A DNA stretch of 64,000 bases from Alphaproteobacteria bacterium (GCA_020632955.1 JACKEO010000012.1:62001-126000); one strand, 5' to 3'; positions 1-8,713 are shown, numbered from the stretch's first letter. A program made the numbers and translations. The notes: generated by a model not told the origin, from the sequence alone.

Positions 1-1
1 C

Positions 2-679
2 GACGCTGCCGTGGCGTGGAAGGCGCCCTACGTCTCGGGCAAGGACAGCCTCAACAACGAGTACGCCGACGCCAGCGGCCAGCGGCACGCGATCCCCGGC
101 ACGCTGCTCATCTCGGCCCTCGGCATCGTGCCCGACGTGGCGCGCACCACCACCTCGGACCTGAAGCGTCCGGGGAACGCCGTGTACGTGGTGGGCTCCA
201 CGGCCGACGAGCTGGGCGGCTCCGCGCTCTACCAGCACCTCGGCGTGCTCGGCGCGAACGTGCCGCGCCCCCATGGTGACGGCCTCGCCCTCGCCACGGC
301 GCTGCACCGCGCCATCGCCGGCGGGCTCGTGGCGGCCTGTCACGACGCCAGCGAGGGGGGCCTGCTCGTGGCGGCGGCCGAGATGGCCCTGGGCGGGCGC
401 CTGGGCATGATCCTCGACCTGGGCGCGGTGCCCTGGCACGGCGCCCACCCCACCGACGCCGCCGTGGCCTTCTCCGAGTCGCTCACGCGCTGGCTCGTCG
501 AGGTCCCCGAGGCGCACGCCGAGGCCTTCGAGGCGGCGCTGGAAGGCCAGCCCTGCGCCCGCGTGGGCCACGTCGAGGCCAACCCGCGTCTGCGCGCGCG
601 CGGCATCGACGGCGAGGTGGTGGCCGAGGTCGAGGTCGCCCAGCTCCTCGAGGCCTGGCGCGGTCACGTGGTCGGCTGA
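2..679 (+). CDS. purL: Phosphoribosylformylglycinamidine synthase, C-terminal part (5' end outside window)
   Basis: FGAM synthase makes FGAM from FGAR, glutamine and ATP in cytosolic de novo purine synthesis. Only about the last 225 codons are present; the frame is open from base 2, so the true start lies upstream of the window and the GTG at 11 is internal. SGKDSLNNEY near the left edge and DASEGGLLVAAAEMALGG in the middle are typical of the second AIR-synthase C-terminal domain of PurL. The TGA at 677-679 is followed by two GC-rich hairpins. No glutaminase (PurQ-like) domain follows, so this is either the small-type PurL or a large-type lacking that domain; the missing 5' part would decide. 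Confidence 0.93.
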   Translation, partial: DAAVAWKAPYVSGKDSLNNEYADASGQRHAIPGTLLISALGIVPDVARTTTSDLKRPGNAVYVVGSTADELGGSALYQHLGVLGANVPRPHGDGLALATALHRAIAGGLVAACHDASEGGLLVAAAEMALGGRLGMILDLGAVPWHGAHPTDAAVAFSESLTRWLVEVPEAHAEAFEAALEGQPCARVGHVEANPRLRARGIDGEVVAEVEVAQLLEAWRGHVVG

Positions 680-694
680 TCGCGCGGCTTCCCC

Positions 695-729
695 GGTCCC
701 CCGGTCGGGGGACCTCGCCCCGGTGGGGC
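695..729 (+). terminator. Tandem GC hairpins after purL
   Basis: An 8-bp perfect stem (GGTCCCCC at 695-702 with GGGGGACC at 707-714, 4-base loop) is followed at once by a 5-bp stem (GCCCC 717-721 with GGGGC 725-729). They sit 15 bases after the purL stop and 50 bases before the next start. There is no T-tract, as is common in very GC-rich genomes, so termination is inferred from structure and position only. Confidence 0.5.
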
Positions 730-779
730 TCCCCAGCGCGCCTCGCGCCCTGTAGGGTGGGGTGTCGCGGGGAGGTGAC

Positions 780-2309
780 ATGGACGTCGAGCCGGACGAG
801 CTGACCGCTGTGCGTCGGGAGCGGGAGCTGTTCGCGCAGTTCCTGGAGCTCCGCGCACCTTCCGACGTCGACGGGCTGCTCGCCGACGCCCTGCTCGCCG
901 CCGCGCGGCAGGTGGGCGCGCGGCGCGGCTACCTCGCCATCTACGCGCAGGCGCCCCCGGCGGCCGGGCCGCCCCGCTGGTCGCGCGCCTACGGCTGCGA
1001 CGACCACGACCTCCGCACGATCCAGGAAGAGGTCTCGCGCACGATCATCGACGACACGCTCCAGCGCCGTCGGGTCACGCTGGTGCCCTCCGCGATGGGC
1101 CACCCCAAGTACGCGCAGGCCGACAGCGTGCAGGCCAACCGCATCACGTCGGTGGTGTGCGCCCCGGTGGGCAGCGACGGGCGGGGCATCCTCTACCTGC
1201 AGGAGCGCCGCGGGGGCGGCGTCTTCCTGGCCGAGCACGAGGCCTTCGTCGTGCGCCTCGGGCAGCTGATCGGGCCGCTGGTCGACCGCATCATCGCCAC
1301 CCACGACGAGGTCGACCCCAGCGATCCCACCGTGCCGTGGCGCCGGGGGGGCCGCTTCGCCGGCATCGTCGGGCGTTCCGAGGCCATGGGGCGGGTGTTC
1401 CGCCTCGTCTTCCGCGCGGCCCAGGACGACGAGCCCGTGCTGCTCGTGGGGCCGGCCGGCACCGGCAAGACCCTGCTGGCGCGGGCCCTTCACGACCAGG
1501 GCGCGCGGGCCGAGGGTCCCTTCGTGCACGTGGCCTGCGGCTCGCTCGAGGGAGACGGTCGGGCCGACCTGCTCGGGGACGCCGCGGGCGAGCGCGCGGG
1601 CCTGGCCGAGGTCGCCCAGGGGGGCACCCTGTACCTGCACCACGTCGACGCCCTGTCGGTGCCGGCCCAGCGCGTGCTCGTGGAGCTGCTCGAGAAGCGC
1701 GCCGTGCGCTTCGGCGACGGCACGGTGGCGCGGCCCGACCTGCGCATCGTGGCCTCGGCCCGCACGCGGCTCGACCGCCTCGCCGACCAGGGCAAGGTGA
1801 TCGGCGAGCTGCTGGCGCGCCTGCAGGCCGGTCGCATCGACGTGCCGGGCGTGGGGGAGCGGGGCGACGACCTCGAGCTCCTCCTGTCCACCTTCGGCCG
1901 CGAGCAGGCGGCGCGCCAGCACCTGCCGTGGCACGGTCTCACCACCGAGGCCCTCCAGGCGGCCCGGGCCCACGAGTGGACCCACCACGTCCGCGAGCTG
2001 GTCTCGCTCGTCGCCCAGGCGGTGCTCCTGGTGGACGGCAAGCGGCCCATCGACGCCGACGAGCTCTTCCCCACGAGCGACGACCTGCTCGACGCGGCGC
2101 CGCCGGCGCTGCCCTTCGAGGGCCCCCTGCTGCCGTGGCGCGATGCGAAGCGGGCCTTCGAGGCCTCCTACCTGGCGCACGCGCTGCAGGAGCACGACGG
2201 CAACGTCACCGCGACGGCCCGCACGCTCGGCGTCTCGCGCTCCCGGATGTTCGCGCTGCTCAACGAGCGCGGGCTGCGCGACGAGGAGGACGACCGGGCC
2301 GCCGGTTGA
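780..2309 (+). CDS. GAF / AAA+ / Fis-type enhancer-binding-protein-like regulator lacking GAFTGA and acidic Walker B
   Basis: A 509-residue cytosolic regulator built like a sigma54 activator: GAF-like sensor (about 28-170), AAA+ domain (about 192-430) and C-terminal Fis-type helix-turn-helix (about 462-497). Walker A is intact (GPAGTGKT, 224-231). Two key elements are missing. The GAFTGA loop that contacts sigma54 is replaced by an unrelated stretch (about 262-275), and Walker B, normally GGTLFLDE, reads GGTLYLHH (281-288), so both acidic residues are histidines. ATP binding may persist but hydrolysis and sigma54 activation are unlikely by family rules. ATG 780 was chosen over GTG 762 because GGAGG at 771-775 precedes it. 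It is followed after 40 bases by the deoxynucleoside kinase gene. Confidence 0.85.
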   Translation: MDVEPDELTAVRRERELFAQFLELRAPSDVDGLLADALLAAARQVGARRGYLAIYAQAPPAAGPPRWSRAYGCDDHDLRTIQEEVSRTIIDDTLQRRRVTLVPSAMGHPKYAQADSVQANRITSVVCAPVGSDGRGILYLQERRGGGVFLAEHEAFVVRLGQLIGPLVDRIIATHDEVDPSDPTVPWRRGGRFAGIVGRSEAMGRVFRLVFRAAQDDEPVLLVGPAGTGKTLLARALHDQGARAEGPFVHVACGSLEGDGRADLLGDAAGERAGLAEVAQGGTLYLHHVDALSVPAQRVLVELLEKRAVRFGDGTVARPDLRIVASARTRLDRLADQGKVIGELLARLQAGRIDVPGVGERGDDLELLLSTFGREQAARQHLPWHGLTTEALQAARAHEWTHHVRELVSLVAQAVLLVDGKRPIDADELFPTSDDLLDAAPPALPFEGPLLPWRDAKRAFEASYLAHALQEHDGNVTATARTLGVSRSRMFALLNERGLRDEEDDRAAG

Positions 2310-2349
2310 CGTGGGGGGGCGGCTGGCGCATGGAGCCCGCGGAGGTGCG

Positions 2350-3012
2350 GTGCGCCGCTTCGTCGCCGTCGAGGGCCTGATCGGGGTCGGCAAGACCACG
2401 CTGTGCCGGCTGCTCGCCCGCGAGCGCGGCGCCGAGCTGCTGCTGGAGCCCCACGCCGACAACCCCTTCCTCGAGCCCTTCTACCGGGAGCCCGCGCGCT
2501 ACGCGCTGCCGGTGCAGCTCACCTTCCTGCTGGCCCGCTACCACCACCAGGACCGCGTGCGGCAGCTGTCGCTCTTCCAGCCGTGGGTGGTGTCGGACTA
2601 CGTCTTCGACAAGGATCGGCTCTTCGCGGAGAAGACGCTCGGCGCCGAGGACCTGGAGGTCTACCACCGCGTGGCCTCCACCCTGGCCGTCCACGTGCCC
2701 ACCCCCGACCTGGTGGTGGTGCTCGACGCGCCGGTCCCCGTGCTGCTGCAGCGCATCGCCCAGCGGGGCATCGCGGGCGAGGAGCGGATCGACGCCGCCT
2801 ACCTGGAGGACCTCGCGGAGCGCTACCGCGTGCTGTGGGACGGCTGGGCGCGCTCGCCCGTGCTCCACGTCGACACCACCCGCCTCGACCTGGTGTCCAG
2901 CCCGGCGGCCCAGCAGCTGGTGCTGGAGATGATCGACGCCTCGCTTGCACGCGCGGGCGACGAGGCCGCCCCGCCCGACGAGGACGACCTCTTCACGCGC
3001 CAGCGCCGCTGA
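2350..3012 (+). CDS. Deoxynucleoside kinase
   Basis: A 220-residue dNK-family kinase that phosphorylates deoxyribonucleosides in the salvage pathway. The P-loop EGLIGVGKTTL lies near residue 8, SDYVFDKDRLFAEKTL in the middle matches the family's DRxFAE-type segment, and PDLVVVLDAP is the strand that leads to the lid region. GTG 2350 is preferred because GGAGG lies at 2341-2345 with the same 4-base spacing as its neighbours and because the P-loop then falls at the usual place; in-frame upstream codons belong to the previous gene's 3' end. The acidic tail after about residue 200 is poorly conserved. Substrate preference (dA, dG or dC) cannot be read from the sequence. Confidence 0.85.
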   Translation: MRRFVAVEGLIGVGKTTLCRLLARERGAELLLEPHADNPFLEPFYREPARYALPVQLTFLLARYHHQDRVRQLSLFQPWVVSDYVFDKDRLFAEKTLGAEDLEVYHRVASTLAVHVPTPDLVVVLDAPVPVLLQRIAQRGIAGEERIDAAYLEDLAERYRVLWDGWARSPVLHVDTTRLDLVSSPAAQQLVLEMIDASLARAGDEAAPPDEDDLFTRQRR

Positions 3013-3157
3013 TCCTGGGCCCGCCTGCGTGTTAGGGGGCCGGTCGCGCCTCGGCGCGCCACGCCCCGGCCCCTGGATCCGCGCGAGCGGACCGGGAGGG
3101 ACCGCCGCCGACGCCATCCGGGCGCACGGGGCACGGGGCACGACCCCCGGAGAGCCC

Positions 3158-3991
3158 GTGTCCCGCTACAGCGTGCTGGACCTTCGCAAGAAGGCCGACA
3201 ACGACAAGCTCGTGATGATCACCGCCTACGACGCCACGATGGCGCGCCTCGTCGACCGCGCCGGCGTCGACATGGTGCTCGTGGGCGACAGCCTCGGCAT
3301 GGTGGTGCAGGGTCACGACGACACCCTGCCCGTCACCCTCGACGAGATGGTCTACCACACCCGCTGCGTCTCCCGCGGGCTGGAGCGGGCCCACCTCACC
3401 GCCGATCTTCCCTTCCTCAGCTACCAGATCAGCCCCGAGCAGGCGCTGGCGAGCGCCGGGCGCCTCATGAAGGAGGGCGGGGCCCAGTCGGTGAAGCTCG
3501 AGGGCGGCGAGCGCAGCGCCGAGGCCATCGCCCGCTGCGTCGAGGCGGGCATCCCGGTGGTGGGGCACGTGGGGCTCACGCCCCAGTCGGTGCACGCCTT
3601 CGGCGGCTTCCGCGTGCAGGGCCGGTCCCGCGACGACGCCGAGCAGATCGTCACCGACGCGCTCGCCGTGCAGCAGGCGGGCGCCTTCTGCGTGGTGCTC
3701 GAGGGCATCCCGGCCGCCCTGGCCACGCGCATCACCGCCACGCTGCAGGTGCCCACGATCGGCATCGGCGCTGGCGCCGACTGCACGGGCCAGGTGCTGG
3801 TCTGCACCGACATGCTGGGCATGGACCTGTCGTTCGCCCCCCGCTTCCTCAAGCGCTTCGCCGCGCTGGAGGACACGATCATCGAGGCCGTGGGCACCTA
3901 CGCCGACGAGGTCCGCACCGGCGTCTTCCCGGGCCCCGAGCACGCCTTCGGCGGGGCCCCCGCGGCGGTGCCGCTCGCGAAGCTGCCCTGA
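3158..3991 (+). CDS. panB: 3-methyl-2-oxobutanoate hydroxymethyltransferase (ketopantoate hydroxymethyltransferase)
   Basis: PanB transfers a hydroxymethyl group from 5,10-methylene-THF to alpha-ketoisovalerate, the first step of pantothenate synthesis. The 277-residue protein has the TIM-barrel signatures MITAYDATMARL near the N terminus, VLVGDSLGMVVQG with the metal-binding Asp, VKLEGG, and GIGAGADCTGQVLV. Length is normal for the family. GTG 3158 follows GGAGA at 3149-3153 and gives the usual start SRYSVLDLRKKA. Its TGA overlaps the panC ATG by one base, so the two are co-translated. panD is not in the window. Confidence 0.95.
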   Translation: MSRYSVLDLRKKADNDKLVMITAYDATMARLVDRAGVDMVLVGDSLGMVVQGHDDTLPVTLDEMVYHTRCVSRGLERAHLTADLPFLSYQISPEQALASAGRLMKEGGAQSVKLEGGERSAEAIARCVEAGIPVVGHVGLTPQSVHAFGGFRVQGRSRDDAEQIVTDALAVQQAGAFCVVLEGIPAALATRITATLQVPTIGIGAGADCTGQVLVCTDMLGMDLSFAPRFLKRFAALEDTIIEAVGTYADEVRTGVFPGPEHAFGGAPAAVPLAKLP

Positions 3992-4824
3992 TGGAGGTGC
4001 TCGACACGTCCGAGGCGATGACCGCGTGGGCGGCCGCTCGTCGCGGCAGGGTGCGGGTGGGTCTCGTGCCCACCATGGGCTTCCTCCACGCCGGGCACGC
4101 CAGCCTCCTCGACCTGCTGCGCCCGCGGTGCGAGGCGCTGGTGGTGAGCATCTACGTCAACCCGCTCCAGTTCGGCGCCGGCGAGGATCTCGACCGCTAC
4201 CCGCGGGATCTGGAGGGCGATCTGGCCCTGTGCGCCGCCCACGGGGCCGACGCCGTGTTCACGCCCGCCTCCCTCTACCCACCGGGCCACGCCACCCGCG
4301 TGCGGGTGGAGGGGCTCACCGAGGGGCTCTGTGGCGCCAGCCGTCCGGTGCACTTCGAGGGGGTCACCACGGTGGTGGCGCGGCTCTTCGGGCTCGTGGG
4401 CTGCGACGTGGCGGCCTTCGGCGAGAAGGACTTCCAGCAGCTCCAGGTGCTCCGCCGCATGACCGCCGACCTCGCCCTGCCGGTGGAGATCGTGGGCGGG
4501 CCCATCGTGCGGGACGCGGACGGCCTCGCGCTGTCGAGCCGCAACGCCTACCTGGATCCGGCGCAGCGGGCGCGGGCCCTCAGCCTGTCGCGGGCCCTGC
4601 GCGCCCTGCAGGACGCCGTGGTGGCGGGGGAGCACGACGTGGCCGCGCTCACCGCGCTCGGTCGCGGGCTGCTCGACGTGGACGCGCTGGACTACCTGGA
4701 GGTGGTCGACCCGCAGACGCTGCGCCCGGTGGCGCGCGTGGACGGCGAGGCGCGCGCCCTGGTGGCCGCCTCCCTCGGTGCCACGCGCCTCATCGACAAC
4801 GTGGCCCTCGCGGCCGCACCGTGA
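3991..4824 (+). CDS. panC: Pantothenate synthetase
   Basis: PanC joins pantoate and beta-alanine using ATP. The 277-residue protein carries VPTMGFLHAGHASLL (nucleotidyltransferase HxGH signature), SIYVNPLQFGAGEDLDRYPR, FGEKDFQQLQVLRRM and LSSRNAYLDP (KMSKS-like region), all as in the family. ATG 3991 overlaps the panB stop; the TGA at 4822-4824 overlaps the next GTG, so panB, panC and the small membrane gene form one translationally coupled unit. Confidence 0.95.
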   Translation: MEVLDTSEAMTAWAAARRGRVRVGLVPTMGFLHAGHASLLDLLRPRCEALVVSIYVNPLQFGAGEDLDRYPRDLEGDLALCAAHGADAVFTPASLYPPGHATRVRVEGLTEGLCGASRPVHFEGVTTVVARLFGLVGCDVAAFGEKDFQQLQVLRRMTADLALPVEIVGGPIVRDADGLALSSRNAYLDPAQRARALSLSRALRALQDAVVAGEHDVAALTALGRGLLDVDALDYLEVVDPQTLRPVARVDGEARALVAASLGATRLIDNVALAAAP

Positions 4825-5153
4825 CCTTCGCGGACGGGGTCCTCTTCGCCGTCGTGATCCTCATCGCGGCGAACCACCTGGTGCTGCGGGTGGAGCGGCT
4901 GGTGCGCTCCGATCTGGCCTTCTGGTCGGTGTGCACCCTCGACGTGCTCGCGGGCACGGCCGTGCTCGGGGTGGGCCTGCCGGGCCTGGAGGCCGTGCGC
5001 CCTGCGAGCTGGGTGCTGGGGCTGCTGCTCTTCCTCCACGTGGCCCAGAACGTGTCGGTGCGGGGGCGCATCCTGGGGCGGCTCCGCGACGCCGAGGAGG
5101 ACGCGCGCCGGCTGCGCGCCGAGGCCCTGCGCTCACGCGTGCGCGAGGACTGA
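4821..5153 (+). CDS. Small three-helix membrane protein coupled to panC
   Basis: A 110-residue protein of unrecognised family. Three hydrophobic helices (about residues 6-20, 36-53 and 60-75) are followed by a charged, coiled-coil-prone tail rich in Arg, Glu and Ala. GTG 4821 overlaps the panC stop in a GTGA arrangement, which indicates translational coupling. Its last 21 bases overlap the convergent LysR gene. A role in pantothenate or beta-alanine transport would be only a guess from position. Confidence 0.7.
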   Translation: MTFADGVLFAVVILIAANHLVLRVERLVRSDLAFWSVCTLDVLAGTAVLGVGLPGLEAVRPASWVLGLLLFLHVAQNVSVRGRILGRLRDAEEDARRLRAEALRSRVRED

Positions 5154-6056
5154 CCCCTCCCGCAGCCACGGCGGGGGATCGAGGGCCTCCGCCAGGGTGC
5201 GCACGAGCTGCGCGACCTTGGGCTGCACGTGGCGCTGGGGCGGGTGCACGGCCCAGATGCCCAGCGTGGGCGCCTGGAGGTGGGCGAGCAGGCGGCGCAG
5301 CGCCCCGCGGGCCACGTCGGGTCCCACCATCCAGTCGGGCAGCACGGCGATGCCCACGCCTGCGCGCGCGGCCACGCCGAGCGCGTCGCCGCTGTCGGCC
5401 CGGAAGCGCCCCCGCATGCGCACGGAGGTGGGGCCGTCGGGACCGGGCACGGCCCAGCGGAAGGGATCGGCGAGGTGCTCGTAGAGCAGGCCCTCGTGGG
5501 TGACGAGCTCCTCGAGCGTGTGGGGCTCGCCGTGCCGCTCCAGGTAGGCCGGAGAGGCCACGAGCCACATCTCGGTGGTGGCGAGGCGCCGCGCGACGAG
5601 GTCGGAGTCGGGCAGGTTGGCCACGCGGATGCCGAGGTCGTAGGCCTCCGCCACCAGATCCACCCGCCGATCGGTGTAGCTGGCCCGCACCTCCAGCTCG
5701 GGGTGGGCCACCGCGAAGGCCCCCAGGGGCTCGGTCAGGTAGTCCAGGCCGAAGGCGATGGGGAAGGTGACGCGCAGCAGGCCGCGCGGGTGCTGCTGCT
5801 CGCTGGCGAGCTCGGCCTCCCCGGCGGCGAGGAGCTCGAGGGCGGCGGCGCAGTGGCCGTGGAAGCTCGTGCCCGCCGGGGTGAGGTTCACGTGCCGGCT
5901 GTTGCGGGTGAGCAGCGGCGCGCCCACGTGGTCCTCGAGGGCGCGGATGCGCTTGCTCACGTAGGACTTCGACAGGCCCAGCGCCTTGCCCGCGTGGGTG
6001 AAGCTGCCGTGCTCCACCACGGCGGCGAAGATCTCGATGTCGGCGAGCCGGCCCAT
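5133..6056 (-). CDS. LysR-family transcriptional regulator
   Basis: A 307-residue regulator with an N-terminal winged helix-turn-helix (IEIFAAVVEHGSFTHAGKAL, about residues 6-25, then LSKSYVSKRIRALEDHVG) and a type 2 periplasmic-binding-like effector domain. It resembles the DsdC/AaeR-like group with the short linker LLRVTFPIAFG. ATG 6056 has GGAGG five bases upstream on its strand; the in-frame ATG at 6089 lacks one. It reads toward panC and is transcribed downstream of, and in the same direction as, the DRE-TIM enzyme gene, 92 bases apart. Its target is unknown. Confidence 0.9.
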   Translation of the reverse strand: MGRLADIEIFAAVVEHGSFTHAGKALGLSKSYVSKRIRALEDHVGAPLLTRNSRHVNLTPAGTSFHGHCAAALELLAAGEAELASEQQHPRGLLRVTFPIAFGLDYLTEPLGAFAVAHPELEVRASYTDRRVDLVAEAYDLGIRVANLPDSDLVARRLATTEMWLVASPAYLERHGEPHTLEELVTHEGLLYEHLADPFRWAVPGPDGPTSVRMRGRFRADSGDALGVAARAGVGIAVLPDWMVGPDVARGALRRLLAHLQAPTLGIWAVHPPQRHVQPKVAQLVRTLAEALDPPPWLREGSVLAHA

Positions 6057-6148
6057 CGTTGCCTCCGAGGACACGATGACAGCCTGCATCGTAGCGAAGA
6101 CGTCGCCGGTGCCGGCGCGGCGTGTTGCCGCACCCGCCGGGGGCGCCG

Positions 6149-7396
6149 TCAGGCCGAGCGGCGGGCCTGCGAGGCGTCGACCACGGCGCGGACCTCGTCG
6201 ATCGACAGGGCCTGCTTGCTCGTCTTGGCGCGCGAGAGCACCGCCTCCACCACGTCCTCGTCGGCCGACAGGCCGTGCTCCTCGAGGAACCAGCGGACGT
6301 TCGAGGCCCCGCTCATGTAGTCGATCTGGATCTCCTGCCGACGCCCCACCCACTGGGCGGGCACGGCGCTGTAGACCCGGTCGGCCAGCCAGTCGTCGCC
6401 CTTGCGCTTGGCCTTGATGACGGCGGCCGCATGCACGCCGGTGCCGGTGCGGAAGGCGTCGGCGCCGAAGGCCGGGTAGCGCGTGTCGATGGGCGCGCCG
6501 CACGCGGCCGACACGAGGTGCACCAGGGCGTCGAGCCGCGTGAGGTCGCGGGCGTCGACCCCCGCCACCTTCAGGTTCACCATCACCTGGTCGAGCGCGG
6601 TGTTGCCGACGCGCTCGCCGATGCCGAGCATCGTGCCGTGCACGCGCGCCGCGCCCGCCTCGATGGAGGCCAGGGTGTTGGCGAGCGCGAGGCCGCGGTC
6701 GTTGTGGCCGTGCCAGTCCAGCGTGACGCGGCCGTCGACGCCGAGCCGGGCGAGCAGCTCGCGGGTCCACCCGAAGAGGGCGCGCACCCCGTCGGGCGTG
6801 GCGTGGCCCACCGTGTCGCAGAGCACGAGGCAGTCGGCCCCCTCCTCGATGGCGGCGGTGAAGAGGCGCTCCAGCGTGGACGGCTTCGACCGGATGGTGT
6901 CTTCCGTGACGTAGGAGGCGCCCAGGCCCCCCTCGCGCGCCTGGCGCATCGCGGCGCGGGTGAGGTCCTCGAGCTTCTGCTCCGACCAGCTCTCGGCGTA
7001 GAGGCGGATGGGCGAGGTGCCCAGGAACATCATCGCCTCGACCGGCACCCCCGTCTCGGCGGCCAGGTCGATGGCGGGGCCGATGTCGGCGGGGTGGGTG
7101 CGGCAGGCCACGGTGGCCTGGATGGGCAGGGCCTCGTCGCGGATGAGCTCGAGCAGGGCGCGGATGTCGTCACGGGCGCGGGCGCCGGCGCCGGGCAGGC
7201 CCAGATCGGCGCTGTCGACCCCCACCGCCGCGACGAGGCGGAGGATGTCGAGCTTCTCGGACAGGTCGGGGTCGCGCACCGAGGGCGACTGGAGGCCGTC
7301 GCGCAGGGTCTCGTCGTGGAGGCGCACCGCGCGCAGCCCGGTGGGACGCTGCGCGTTCCAGTCGTGGATGACCTCGTCTTCGCGGGTGGGGCTCAC
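6149..7396 (-). CDS. DRE-TIM metallolyase family enzyme (isopropylmalate/homocitrate synthase or HMG-CoA lyase type)
   Basis: A 415-residue aldolase-fold enzyme. RLHDETLRDGLQ near residue 26 is the DRE-type catalytic and metal motif, HGHNDRGLALANTLA supplies the metal-binding histidines, and GTMLGIGERVGN is the glycine-rich signature of isopropylmalate/homocitrate synthases. The long LeuA regulatory domain is absent; about 100 residues follow the barrel (GVHAAAVIKAKRKGD onward), as in short homocitrate-synthase-like enzymes. The acyl acceptor cannot be fixed by eye. GTG 7396 follows GAGGA. It lies back to back with a thiolase gene 117 bases away, so a shared promoter region and acyl-CoA chemistry are likely. 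Confidence 0.8.
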   Translation of the reverse strand: MSPTREDEVIHDWNAQRPTGLRAVRLHDETLRDGLQSPSVRDPDLSEKLDILRLVAAVGVDSADLGLPGAGARARDDIRALLELIRDEALPIQATVACRTHPADIGPAIDLAAETGVPVEAMMFLGTSPIRLYAESWSEQKLEDLTRAAMRQAREGGLGASYVTEDTIRSKPSTLERLFTAAIEEGADCLVLCDTVGHATPDGVRALFGWTRELLARLGVDGRVTLDWHGHNDRGLALANTLASIEAGAARVHGTMLGIGERVGNTALDQVMVNLKVAGVDARDLTRLDALVHLVSAACGAPIDTRYPAFGADAFRTGTGVHAAAVIKAKRKGDDWLADRVYSAVPAQWVGRRQEIQIDYMSGASNVRWFLEEHGLSADEDVVEAVLSRAKTSKQALSIDEVRAVVDASQARRSA

Positions 7397-7513
7397 GGCG
7401 TCCTCGACGTGCAGTCGCGGAGCGTAACCGGCCCCGGGCCCCGCACGTCGCGCCCGAGAAGGGCTATGACAGGCCCCCCCTGCGGGGCACGCCCCGCACG
7501 ACACGAGGACTCC

Positions 7514-8713
7514 ATGCAGCACCTGGACATCGGCCGCCGTGACATCGTGATCCTGTCGGGCGTCCGCACCGCCTTCGGCACCCTCAGCGGGGCGCTGAAG
7601 GACCGCACCGCCACCGATCTGGCGGTCGACACCGCGGCGCCCGCCCTCGCCCGCGCCGGCGTGGCCCCCGAGGACGTCGACCACGTCATCTACGGGAACG
7701 TGCTGCAGACCTCCACCGACGCCATCTACCTGGCGCGGCACGTGGGCCTGCGGGCCGGCGTGCCCCAGGGCGTGCCCGCCCTCACGGTCAACCGCCTCTG
7801 CGGCTCGGGCTTCCAGGCCGTGGTGAACGGCGCCGAGCAGATCCTCACCGGGCAGGCGAAGTGCGTGCTCGTGGGCGGCACCGAGTCGATGTCGCAGGCG
7901 CCCCACGTGGTGTTCGGCCTGCGCGACGGCCAGCGCTTCGGCCGGCCGCCGAAGATGGTCGACCTGCTCTGGGACGCGCTCACCGACAGCTACACGGGCC
8001 TGCCGATGGCCATGACCGCCGAGAAGCTCGGCGCCCAGCACGGCGTCACCCGCGAGGAGGCCGACGCCTACGCCCTGGCCTCGCAGGAGCGCTGGGCCGC
8101 GGCCCAGGCAGCGGGCCGCTTCGAGGACGAGATCGTCCCCGTCGAGCTGAAGACCCGCAAGGGCACGGTCTCCTTCGCGGTGGACGAGCACCCCCGCGCG
8201 TCGACGCCCGAGGGCCTGGCGAAGCTGCCCCCGGTCTTCCAGAAGGACGGCCTCGTCACCGCCGGCAACGCCTCGGGCATCTGCGATGGCGCCGCGTCGC
8301 TCGTGGTGGCCGACGCGGCGTGGGCCGAGTCGAAGGGCCTGACGCCGCTGGCCCGGCTGGTGGGCTGGGGCATCTCGGGCTGCGACCCCACCATCATGGG
8401 CTTCGGCCCCGTGCCGGCCTCGAAGCGTGCCTTCGAGCAGACCGGCCTCGGCCTCGACGACATGGCGCTGGTGGAGGTCAACGAGGCCTTCGCGCCGCAG
8501 GTGCTCGCCGTGCAGCGCGCGCTCGGCATCGACGGCAGCCTGCTCAACGTGAACGGCGGCGCGGTGAGCCTCGGCCACCCGCTCGGGGCCTCCGGCGCCC
8601 GCATCACCGCCACGATCGTGCACGAGCTGCGCCGCCGCAAGGAGCGCTACGGCCTCGCCAGCGCCTGCATCGGCGGCGGCCAGGGCATCGCGCTGATCGT
8701 CGAAGCGCTGTGA
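7514..8713 (+). CDS. Acetyl-CoA C-acetyltransferase (thiolase)
   Basis: A 399-residue thiolase. The nucleophile Cys is in NRLCGSGFQAVV (about residues 95-106), the His is in VNEAFAPQ, and the C-terminal GHPLGASGAR and SACIGGGQGIA motifs hold the second catalytic Cys. It condenses two acetyl-CoA to acetoacetyl-CoA or cleaves beta-ketoacyl-CoA. ATG 7514 follows GAGGA at 7505-7509. It could feed acetoacetyl-CoA into the mevalonate pathway encoded 9 kb away, but HMG-CoA synthase is not in the window. A beta-oxidation role is equally possible. Confidence 0.93.
   Translation: MQHLDIGRRDIVILSGVRTAFGTLSGALKDRTATDLAVDTAAPALARAGVAPEDVDHVIYGNVLQTSTDAIYLARHVGLRAGVPQGVPALTVNRLCGSGFQAVVNGAEQILTGQAKCVLVGGTESMSQAPHVVFGLRDGQRFGRPPKMVDLLWDALTDSYTGLPMAMTAEKLGAQHGVTREEADAYALASQERWAAAQAAGRFEDEIVPVELKTRKGTVSFAVDEHPRASTPEGLAKLPPVFQKDGLVTAGNASGICDGAASLVVADAAWAESKGLTPLARLVGWGISGCDPTIMGFGPVPASKRAFEQTGLGLDDMALVEVNEAFAPQVLAVQRALGIDGSLLNVNGGAVSLGHPLGASGARITATIVHELRRRKERYGLASACIGGGQGIALIVEAL

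Noticed and set aside
483..2462. A 659-codon open frame on the minus strand
   Set aside because: It lies opposite the regulator gene and has the His/Gln/Gly/Arg-rich composition of a reverse-strand shadow in GC-rich DNA. No domain or start signal.
3121..3145. Short tandem GCACGGG-type repeats before panB
   Set aside because: Only about three short units in GC-rich DNA; likely chance.
6122..7513. Long plus-strand open frame leading into the thiolase
   Set aside because: The upstream part is antisense to the DRE-TIM gene and lacks protein-like composition; ATG 7514 with its Shine-Dalgarno is the thiolase start.
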